From Tulasnella sp. 424 (taxonomy: Eukaryota > Basidiomycota > Agaricomycetes > Cantharellales > Tulasnellaceae), in assembly GCA_019633425.1 (NCBI GenBank), contig WSUB01000012.1:1-64000 (forward strand): 64,000 bases of DNA, in the 5' to 3' direction. The stretch's first letter is position 1, and every line of letters begins with the position of its first letter. Both the position numbers and the translations under genes were made by a program. Of this stretch, positions 11,564 through 20,670 are shown in pieces. Below the pieces are notes generated by a model. The model searched no databases. It worked only from the letters and a program-made list of their open reading frames with translations, and had not been told where the DNA came from.

Positions 11564-14500
11564 TGGAACTTTTAAGCGGGAGATCCTCAACAAAATGTCC
11601 CCGAAACGAATCGACCCCAGTAGAATCAAAATGACAGACTCCAAACCATTTGCAAAAGGCGGGCAAGCCACCATCGTCGTTGGGACTATAATTCTCCCTG
11701 AAGAAGTTGCGACATGGATCCCCGAACAGCTCCTCAAAACGTTCCTCGAAACGAAATTGGCGATAAAGAAGTTCGAATGGAATCGTGAGGATGCCGAAGC
11801 ATCGGCCAAGTTTTTTAATGTATGGTTGTCTTCATCCGTTTCCTTCGCTGTTCTAATTGCCCCCACGCTAGTCCTTCGCCAAGGAGCTCAGTATAATGGC
11901 GAATCTGTCTCACCCCAACATTATCGAATTCATCGGCTTTGTCGAGGACATGGACAAGGGCGACGTTTGGATTGTTTTACCTTTGGAAACGAACGGAAAC
12001 GTTCGAGAGTTTCTGGCCTCAGGCGAGTGGGACATTCCCGAACGTATATCCTTGGTGAGCATGTATCGTGCGTTCCATTCGTGTTGAGTGATATGAACGA
12101 ATCACCATCAACTTAGATTCAAGATGTAGTCAATGGGGTGGAGTACTTGCACACGCGACAACCTCCAATCTGCCACGGCGACCTCAAGTCGGTGAGTCCG
12201 TCGAGCAGTCGTTGGAGATGCTGTGCACTCATCTACCGGTGTTTCAGTTGAACATCCTAGTCAATTCCTCGTACCGCGCAGTGATCACGGATTTTGGATC
12301 GGCCCGGACTCAAGCAACCGTCGACGCAACGACAGAGGACCGTGGTCCGGAGCCACCCCGCCAAATGAACATCGACGACCAAATCCGAGAATTGATATTT
12401 CCAAAAATCAAATTCGACCAATCCACATTGGAGCTCACTTTAACGGGAGCAGGATATTCCTTGCGGTGGACAGCCCCCGAGGTGCTGCGCGATGGGCCCG
12501 GGGCGCAGGATTTACGCAGCGATATGTGGGCACTCGGCTGGATATGTTGGGAGGTAAGTACGCTATGGTTTGGAGGATCTTCACCGCCTTTTGCTCACGT
12601 ATACGACTGTACTTTAGATCTTCACCGGTAAAATCCCGTTCGAAGAACTCAGAGTTGAGAGCGTGCTTATATCGACAATTATAAAAGGAAAATTGCCAGC
12701 AATCCGGCAGGAAGTTGACTTATCCCAGGTCTTAAGCTTGTGCAATTTAATAATGGACTGTTGGATTTCGAATCCAGTGAAGAGGACAGATGCATCCACG
12801 TATCAGCGAAAGGTTCGGCTCATGGTGAGTACCTTGTTGGAGGACTACATCACCGATTTTTAAACGAGCCGCGTATCAGCCCTCCTCGACTCCTTCGGCC
12901 GATACGTCTGGGGGTGCGAAGGTACGATCCACAGCGCTGTTCCATGAATTAGGAGACATGTATCGACTTCAAGGTAATACCGCGGTCGCTGAGTCGCACT
13001 ACCAATCGGCCATTGAGGTTGCGACTCAAACGAAGGACGACAGGGCAAAAGCGAACGCGCTGGGCGGTCTGGGAGAGACTTATCGCGCTCAATCGAGGAA
13101 TCGAGAGGCGGTAGAGGCGTTGAGGGAAGCGCATGAGATCCACTCCCGCATCGGGAACGACCAGGGTGTGGCGAACGCGTTGCGTGGCCTGGGAGATATC
13201 TGCTTTAAACAGTGGAGGCATCGAGAGGCGCAAAAGGCTTTCACGGAGGCGCATGACATCTACTCTCGCATCGGGGACGACCTGGGTGTGGCGGCCGCAT
13301 TGCTCGGCCTGGGGAATACCTATCGACTTCAGTCGAGGCATCAAGAGGCGGTAGAGGCGTTCAGGCAAGCGCATGAGGTCCACTCTCGCATCGGGAACGA
13401 CATGGGTGCGGCGGACGCGTTGCTTGGCCTGGGAGATACCTATCATGATCAGTCGAGGTATCAAAGGGCGGAAAAGGCTTTCACGGAGGTGCATGACATC
13501 CACTCTCGCATCGGGAACAACCTGGGTACGGCGCACGCGTTGCTCGGCCTGGGGAATACCTATCGACTTCAGTCGAGGTATCGAGAGGCGGAGAAGGCTT
13601 TCACGGAGGCGCATGAGATCCACTCTCGCATGGGGTACGATCTGGGTGCGGCGAACGCGTTGAACGTCTTGGGGGAGACCTATCGCGCTCAGTCGAGGAA
13701 TCGAGAAGCAGAGAAGGCTGTCACGGAGGCGCATGAGATCCACTCTCGCATCGGGCAACACGGGGGTGCGGCGGACGCGTTGGACGGGCTGGGGAATACG
13801 TATCGCGCTCAGTCGAGGTATCTAGAGGCGGAGAAGGCTTTCACGAAGGCGCATGAGATCCACTCTCGTATCGGAAACAACCTGGGTGCGGGGAAGGCAT
13901 TGTGCAATCTGGGGGACACCTATCGACTTCAGTCGAGGTATCGAGAGGCGGTGAAGGCTTTCACGGAAGTGCATGAGATCTTCTCTCGCATCGGGAACGA
14001 CCAGGGTGCGGGGAACGCGTTGAACGGTCTGGGGCATACCTATCACGCTCAGTCAAGGCATCGAGAAGCGGAGAAGGCCTTCACGGAGGCGCATGAGATC
14101 CTCTCTCGCATCGGGGACGACCTGGGTGTGGCGAACGCGTTGCTCGGCTTGGGGAATACCTTTCTCGCTAAGTCGAGGAATCACGAGGCTGAGAACGCTC
14201 TCAACGACGCTCACAAGATCTACTCTCGCATCGGAGACAGTCTCGGTACTGGGAACGCCTTACGCAGACTCGCAATCGTACATAGCAACCAGAACAGACA
14301 CGACGCTGCGGAGGCGTCCTACCGCCAAGCAGCTGCTTCTTATCATCTGGCTGATATGGGTGACAGCAGAGCCAGAACGCTACTAGCTCTTGGGAAACAC
14401 TATCAAGCTCAGGGCCGCTACTCTGATGCAGAGGAGGCTGTCAGCGAAGCCCTTGCTACATGGATCAGCGTCGTCAACGAAGAAGGTCACGCGGATGCTT

Positions 14501-15012
14501 CACTACTTTTGGCGGAGATCTTCAAGTCTCAATCCCGGCACAACGACGCAAAAGAGGCCCTCATTCAAGCTGAAGCTGCGTGTGCTCAGATTGGCCGAGA
14601 TGAAGCTCGCGCAGCGACCTTGCATCGGATCGGGGGCATCCACCTCGCGCAAAGCATGTACGACGAAGCAGAAGAGTGTTACCGTCTCGCTCAAGCGATA
14701 TTCTCGAGCCTTGAAGATGTTCGCGGTGAGGCTACCCAGTTTCTTCATATTGGAGTCTTATATTGTCGCCAGGATCGACATGACGAGGCGGAGGAGTGCT
14801 TCGCTGAAGCGCGTGTTGGATATGCCAGGGCCGTCGACGAGGAGGGTGAAGCAAAGGCCTTGGATGGACTGACGATATCATGTGGTCGGCAAGGCAAATT
14901 TGCTGATGCGAGGGTGGCTTGTATGGAGGCTCGGGAAATCTACACGCAAATGGGTCGACCGATGAGCGAGGCGTGTATAGATTGTTGGAACCTTCTCCAA
15001 GGTCTAGAGTAA
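11468..15012 (+). CDS. K2: protein kinase domain with 17 highly similar TPRs
   Basis: Seven exons (11468-11521, 11577-11819, 11872-12054, 12117-12191, 12248-12553, 12618-12824, 12880-15012) join in frame to about 1066 aa. The kinase domain (about residues 40-355) has FAKGGQATIVVG as glycine loop, LAIKK (K82), HGDLKS (D182), ITDFG (D200), RWTAPE, SDMWALGWICWE and a subdomain XI arginine in NPVKR, so it should be catalytically competent. The rest is 17 TPRs of exactly 40 aa. Units 2-10 are nearly alike (core EKAFTEAHEIHSRIG); the last six or seven are diverged and match those of K3 one to one. TPR arrays bind peptides or proteins, so this is probably a sensor or scaffold arm coupled to a kinase. 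Start at 11468 was chosen because its exon joins in phase and matches K3; an upstream duplicate start is at 11076. K3 differs mainly by five additional TPRs. Confidence 0.85.
13081..14220 (+). repeat. 120-bp in-frame minisatellite coding for TPRs (K2)
   Basis: The sequence recurs every 120 bp, with phrases such as GAGAAGGCTTTCACGGAGGC and GAGATCCACTCTCGCATCGG in nearly every unit. Between 13081 and 14220 there are nine to ten units, each coding one 40-residue TPR. Differences between units are concentrated at a few codons (the His/Asn/Tyr after the conserved Arg, the GNDLG segment and the ANALxGLG segment), suggesting homogenisation with a few variable positions. Confidence 0.9.
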
Positions 15013-15198
15013 CCTACGTGATCGACTTTAGCAGGTTTATTCCAGTCGTGACTGCCGGTTGCTTTGTGATGAGGTCGGTATCCGGGGTACAATACACTCA
15101 TCCTCTGCTTCTGGGACTAACGGCTATCATTTCTTATAGGCGATTTCCCCAATACTTCACGCCATTTCTCTGACAGTCTCGCTCTTCTACATCTTGTT
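15013..15198 (+). other. K2 3' flank shared with K3
   Basis: The 185 bases after the stop codon match the K3 3' flank (24890-25045), including CTGCTTCTGGGACTAACGGC. The match stops at about 15198 and resumes at about 16586, which defines an insertion. Confidence 0.6.
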
Positions 15199-16560
15199 CC
15201 CAAAGCCTCTCACGGTCAACAGGCTTGGGTCTTCAGAGCAGTATCTCTGTTACACAATATCCGATGTTTTATCCGCTCGCGCCCTGTGCTTGTGCCTGCG
15301 CTTTGTTCGCTTTCCCCTTTCTGTTTAACAATATCCGTTGCTTATCCGATCGCTTTTTGTGCTTACGCTTGGACCTTGTTGTGCTTTGACACGTTTTACT
15401 AGTATCATCACTGGCGGTGTACCGTTGTGCTCTTTTCTTTTAATCTGTTTTTAATTATATTTCGTCTGTTCTCATCTCCTCGCTTAGTACTGTAAGCTTC
15501 CGCCCTCAATATTGCTAGCTTCGATGAGGTCACTTCTCGCCGCGTACAACCGCGCGAATGTACCCCTCCGTGTTTCCCTGCCCTATTCTTCTCCGCCCCT
15601 CCCACCGCCGCCGCCGCCACTTCTGCATAGTATGCGTTTCGCGTTTTTCGTATATTATCTTGTTCATGAACGTGGCTTATCGGCTTCTCCGGGCGCGCCA
15701 CGTCTCCTCCCGAGATCTCAAGTCCTCGCCCCTCTGCTTTCTTGCGTTCGCGTCCTCTCCTTTTTTGCTCATCGACACGAATATTCGCCTTCATAAATCT
15801 GCTCAGTTTCTGCTTTATTTGTTTTGCCGTCTTCCTTTATCCCTTTGATCTCTATTTTGCCTTTCAGTTTTCCCCTTAGCTCCCTCTCACTGAACTCCTC
15901 GCCCTTCCCGTGATCGCTCTATTTTTCTCTAGATCTTGTCTTTGCCTGTAAGCTCCCTCATTCCAATACCCTTGCGTCCGCTCTTATTTCCGAAGCGATT
16001 CGCTTAAGTCCTTCCTTCCTAATGGTCCATTTATGTCCATGCCAAACTTGCCACTCCTCATGTCCACCATCGCAAAACCCACCTCACAGTCTAATGCACA
16101 GTCTCTCCAACCTTCGAAGATTATCAGTTCAATATCATCTTTTGCCGGAGCCTTTCCGAGGTACAATGAGATGGTGCGGCGTTGACATTGCTGGGTACGA
16201 TTCCGCGCATGTCTTCCAACCCTCGGCAATCGTCGGTTTCATTCTCACTCGAGGATTTTATCTCCAAGCTAAGAACACAGTGAATATTCCCTAAGCCACT
16301 CAAAGTGATGGCATTCAGTTTTGACTGATTGTTACTGAAGGAAGTCCATCAAACTGTGTTACTAGTATGTTTCCTTCTGTTTGAAATTCGACTCCCTTAT
16401 CCTTTCCCCTTTTGCTCCGGTGCATGGTGATTAAATTCTAGCAATTGGTCTGTAACAAGACTCTCGATAAGAGGGATATTTTTCGCCTGTATATCAGATA
16501 GACCATTAGCAGTTTCGCTCTTGTATCTGAGAATGGGAACCGTGGGCGAGAGGCTTTGGG
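15199..16560. mobile_element. 1.36-kb insertion with 13-bp terminal inverted repeats
   Basis: Compared with the K3 flank, K2 has about 1.39 kb extra sequence. The insert begins with CCCAAAGCCTCTC (15199-15211) and ends with its perfect inverse GAGAGGCTTTGGG (16548-16560). The following 25 bases are also absent from K3. The left half is T-rich. The minus strand carries two protein-like but unidentified frames (16397-16585 and 15984-16229). No transposase signature and no clear target-site duplication were found, so this is either a non-autonomous element or a more complex rearrangement. Confidence 0.5.
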
Positions 16561-16790
16561 CCTTCCGCGGATGCGGCCATAACAATTATACACGCTGTTG
16601 CGAATATGTTCTCCGTTTGCATGTTGCTATTTCCCCGCTGTGCTTTGACCATCGTCACGTGCGCTCGTTGTTTTGGACTAAACGATGTTTCCTACCTTGG
16701 CGTCATTATCACGTGTTATATCCTACCGCGTAGGTAGCGTTATGCCACAAATTGAGGACGAAGGTTCGGTACGTGAGGCATATCGAACGT

Positions 16791-16910
16791 CTTGTCTCAG
16801 ATATCTGTGGATCCTCCATAAATATATCTGAGATATGGCCAGCCCTGATCAGTAAGAAGATATCTCAGATGTTTGTGGAGAGGCCATGTGTAAGCAAATA
16901 TCCGAGACAA
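16791..16910. repeat. Nested inverted repeat (hairpin), ~120 bp
   Basis: CTTGTCTCAGATAT at 16791 is mirrored by ATATCCGAGACAAG ending at 16910. An inner pair (ATCTGAGATAT and ATATCTCAGAT) lies between, with a GGCC-containing pair as well. The transcript or single strand could fold into a long hairpin. It looks like a small palindromic or MITE-like relic. Similar AGATAT and GGGGTCC words continue to about 17080. Confidence 0.5.
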
Positions 16911-17217
16911 GCGTGGACATGCCGCTTAACTTCTCTATGGAGGGGTCCAAAGCGCTGCAGCCTAGACATGTCCCAGCTGATATTGCTGTGAAGATATTCG
17001 GCATGACTTCTGTGTGGGGGGGTCCAGCAGACATATGTCTGGAGGGGTCCATGCTGATATATCCTGGGGGATCCAGAGTAATCCCAAACAACAATTATCA
17101 TGTGAATCCTCAGATTTGGATCCTGACCCTGATATTTACTGATATGACCTCATCTGATCCTAAGGCACAAACCCTCATGAATGTCTCCACTCCTTTGGTT
17201 CCTCCACCCCCCTTGCC

Positions 17218-17535
17218 CTTTCTGGGCATCTGTCGCTACGTTTCGACGAAGATCGGACTAGCCTTGGTAGAAGATGTGCAACACTCTACACCGGGAGCCT
17301 TCATTCGGTACAGGCAATACATACAGTCCACAGCAGAGTGGATGGATGAGCATCGGGCGATCTTGAGCGGCTAGGCGCGCAGTTTTCTCGACTGACTCCT
17401 TCCAAACGATGGCGACGCCAAGGGACTTGCAGGTCATGGCTCCCAGCCTGGTCCCACAAATCCAAATCCACACTCAACGGCCGCGACTGTAGTCCCTCAT
17501 CCTCCACCTCATGCATATCGTGGACACCGATAGGG
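17218..17535 (+). pseudogene. Broken copy of the unknown gene at 35286-35816
   Basis: The frame reads LGICRYVSTKIGLALVEDV and matches the product at 35.5 kb, but TGG is changed to TAG at about 17372 and a second stop (TGA) follows where copy 2 reads TGC. The first part of the gene upstream of 17218 is not present. The product is unknown in both copies. Confidence 0.55.
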
Positions 17536-18700
17536 ATGTTGGGTTGCTCGTCAACCCCTATCCACCCGCCCCGTAAATTCAAGACGCCGGTACTTCGACG
17601 TCCCACGGTTGGTGTGACTTTAAAAAAGCTGAGAGCCCAACCGACAAGATTACCAATAATTACACTCCCCAAGTCATTCTGATCAGCATCAAATATAGAG
17701 CTAAACTAATATAAGTGCATCTGGTTATATGGCACGGTGATCTGGCATCTGTGGTGACACTCTTCTCGCCAATGACATGCACCTCACCCACACCTACCCT
17801 TGGGGCATTTGGGGCAAACCTCTTCTAGTCCTCAATTAATCCGTAAATCATACCCGTAGAATGATTGATCTCACACACGGACTGTTAATAGCGGGAGAGC
17901 GAAGGAGGAGAGTCTCGGAGACCGGCACAGCCGGTCGACGAACTCGATGCCTTCGCCTGTAGGTCACCCGGACGACCAGTTGTGAGTCAGAAAACGATGA
18001 GTATAGTAAAGAGCTGAATTTCAAAGTTACTCCTGTAGCTGCGAGCAACCCCCAGTCGCTCCTCATGCGACGTTGCAAGTGTTGACCGAGGCGTCATGAC
18101 AGGTTGCGAAACAGAGCAAGCCTAATTCAACGTGCGAACTCCACTTTACCCCGCGCTCCAAATTTAAACAGTCGCCCCTTGGACGTCATATTTCTCCCCG
18201 AATTATCTCGATGTAAAGCACTGCCAATCATCAGTCTATATGTATATACCCCCTGTTTGACATTATCTAGAAGGGAACACTGTCCGGCCAAGATGCCCTC
18301 GCAAATACCTGCCCCTAAAATATCATGGCACTTCGACCGGTAGATGATATTATTGTAAACGCGTCATCTGGCATATGTAATAGGATCTCGGTGCCGTTGC
18401 ATTCCAAAGCTATTCGCTCATGTCGGTGGGGGTGCGTGTTATTCTAGGTGTAGTCTACCGGGCGGCGTTGTTCAGGAAATGTATCCCGAGAGCAGCCACA
18501 TATATATGCATCCATGAATCCATAATTTATTCCTAGAGTAACTACAGCCCGAGTATGGTCCATATGGCGGATATATATATCATGAACTCACCGCGTTAGT
18601 GGGAGATTACCATAGAGCTGAAGATTGCGAATTGGACTGAAGATTGGCGAGGAGAGTGCCGAGCCCACAGAAGCGCTTCGCTATCACAGAGCTGCTGTCC
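17218..18700. repeat. Segmental duplication block X, copy 1
   Basis: 17218-17535 and 18083-18700 match 35507-35820 and 35851-36490. Copy 1 has about 545 bp (17536-18082) that copy 2 lacks, while copy 2 has about 30 different bases there. The shared right part is non-coding and AT-rich, with phrases such as ATATGTATATACC and ACATTATCTAGAAG. Confidence 0.7.
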
Positions 18701-19289
18701 GCGGTGTTTGTCGCAGAAAGCAGGCAACAGGCCGCTTGGGCATTCAAAGCATGTTCGCCATACCCTCCAGTTACCGCCCCTCCTGATGTACCGTCTCCAT
18801 CAGAACGGCGCGTTGAACCATAACTGCAAACAGCGCATCCAGACGATCAAGGATCGACTCCTCAACTTGCCCCCCCTTGTCGTCGGAGTGGCGAGATGTA
18901 TCGTTGGCCCCGCTCGTGCAAACCTCGTGCGGTTCTGTTATGATGGACGAAGTTTGATTCGGCAGGGATGAGCAGTCATCGCTGCGGACGGATGGTGGCG
19001 AGAGTGGCCGCGGCGGAATATTAATCGCTAGCGATGTCCTAATCAAAGAAATGTGTCGTTGTCCAGCGTCCACTGCTCGCCCCCACGCTTCCTTAATTGT
19101 CTCCATGTTGCGCCGGATTGCTTTAGATGCGGTTCTGGTGAAACGACGAGTTGATCTCCCGGGCCTTGCAGCAGTCGTCCGATGGTATAAAAAACCTTCT
19201 TCAGAGCCTGAGATATCGTTGTTTGGTCGGGGCAGAGAGGTGAGACAGCCCCAACAATCACCGCCGCAAATGACAGCGCAGCCCCAACG
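17536..19289. other. Mostly non-coding; block-X right half and unknown sequence
   Basis: 17536-18082 is unique to copy 1 of block X and holds nothing I recognise. 18083-18700 is duplicated non-coding sequence. 18700-19289 has a minus-strand frame (18771-19106, about 111 aa, hydrophilic, unidentified) that directly follows the MPDU1-like fragment and could be its decayed or rearranged downstream part. Confidence 0.35.
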
Positions 19290-19905
19290 CTAGCCCCGGT
19301 AGAGGATGAGGAAGGAAATGAGCATGGAGACTCCGGCGCCCAACACCTTGGGACGGTTCGAGTCGCGAGCGGTTAACGTAGGGTGGTAGTGCAAGATTTG
19401 AAGGGTGATGATAGCGTTTTGCAATGTGAGGAAGGCGTTCTCGCCGTAAGTGGAGAAAGCGTAGGCGTTCCGGACGTTGTACACGGTCGAAATGGCACGA
19501 CTGAAGAGCTCCATTGTAAATGCGGACACGGAGAGACCTCGTGCTGAACGGGCCCTTTGGACTGTCAGGGAGAGAGGGAGGCGGGAGTGACGTCGGGCGT
19601 TAGTCAATTTCAGAACCCCAAACGGCAAAGTGCAACGCAACTGATGAGGATTTGAGGTATTTTGACAATAGACCCTCCTACGACGATCCCAAGACCAGGC
19701 GCTTTCGAGGTTGCGTATTTGGTACAGTCGTTGTCGGTGTAATCCGAGTTTTTAAGCAGTGAAGTGAAGCATTTCTAGCGCGATGACGAATTAGTTGGTT
19801 AGCATTTCCGCCTGCTGCGACCTCTTTGGATATGCTGCTGGGCCGACTTCTCCGATAATGGCCGTAGCCGGGCCTTAATAAGGAAGGATATTTTATTGAG
19901 CTCAT
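19290..19905 (-). pseudogene. MPDU1-like PQ-loop membrane protein, truncated
   Basis: Three exons (19905-19822, 19774-19642, 19561-19290) give about 160 aa. The sequence contains GLGIVVGGSIVKIPQI, ARSARGLSVSAFTMEL and STYGENAFLTLQN. These match the first PQ-loop and following helices of the MPDU1/Lec35 family, an ER membrane protein needed for use of dolichol-phosphate-mannose and -glucose in glycan and GPI-anchor assembly. The family is usually about 240-300 aa with a second PQ loop. Here a stop (TAG at 19290) falls in the third hydrophobic segment. A one-base shift would open another hydrophobic stretch (AALSFAAVIVGAV), but the second PQ loop is not found downstream. It is either a truncated relict or an assembly error; the start is uncertain. 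Confidence 0.6.
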
Positions 19906-20670
19906 CGCTGAGGGTTGGTTTCGCTGAACGGGCGGCGTGGTGGTGAAGTACGGTGGGCAAAAGAGGAAAGACGTGGTCCAGTCGATGTTGGAATTTCGCT
20001 CAGTTGAAATTCGCTCGTCCAAGTCGCCGCAACCCAGCCTTGCGCAGAACTCGTGATTCCTCACCAAAAGCCACAGCTATTAACTTTAACGTCTCTAAGA
20101 CAATCTGCTATAGCAATATACCATCTTTCTCGCTCTCTTGCGTATCCTCACGTCCTTCCGGATTCCGCGAATCCGCGTCCGCTTCTCCTAGGGTTTCGCC
20201 GCGAGAGGAAGCAGAACACGCGCAGCCAAACGCAGAATGTTCGTTTTCCGCCACTCACACAAGCTTAAGCTGTCACCCCCGCTTCAAAAGGTCCCCCGGC
20301 TTTCCGAGAACACGACCCTTTGTGTGGCTGCGAACAGCCAAGAGCTACCGATACAGGAAGGTGGCAAGCGAATGGACGGTCTAAAGCCTCGAGGAGAACC
20401 CTTTCGCTGGGATTCTGCATCAAAAACACATGGTAAGTAGAAGTGTGTCGATGGCGAGCGGTATTGGCGAAAAGTACACACAGCCCATTTCCCATTGGAA
20501 ATATGAGGGGCTCAGGTACAATGCGTTCTTGACTTTAAAAGGTGGAAGAAATCGTGGACTTTGGTCTCATCCTCCAGAACTCCTTCCCTCTCGTCTCTCT
20601 TCATCGCCAAGCCTTGCCCCATAACCATCTCTACCCCTTTCTCTCTGACTATCTTTCAACCGTATAGGAC
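19906..20670 (+). promoter_or_regulatory. Upstream region of K3, shared with K2 from about 20210
   Basis: 20210-20670 matches 10610-11063 upstream of K2 (for example GTCACCCCCGCTTCAAAA and ACCGATACAGGAAGGTGG), so both genes keep the same ~450-bp 5' region. CT-rich stretches directly precede the start codon (about 20580-20660). No specific binding site can be named. Confidence 0.45.

Noticed and set aside
12949..13761. Long minus-strand frames over the TPR arrays (also 22196-22750 and 22820-23728), repetitive proteins rich in RVDLMRLRESL
   Set aside because: They are antisense shadows of the 120-bp TPR repeats: a repeat whose length is a multiple of three with biased codons keeps antisense frames open. 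The plus frame has the TPR pattern and continues from a spliced kinase.
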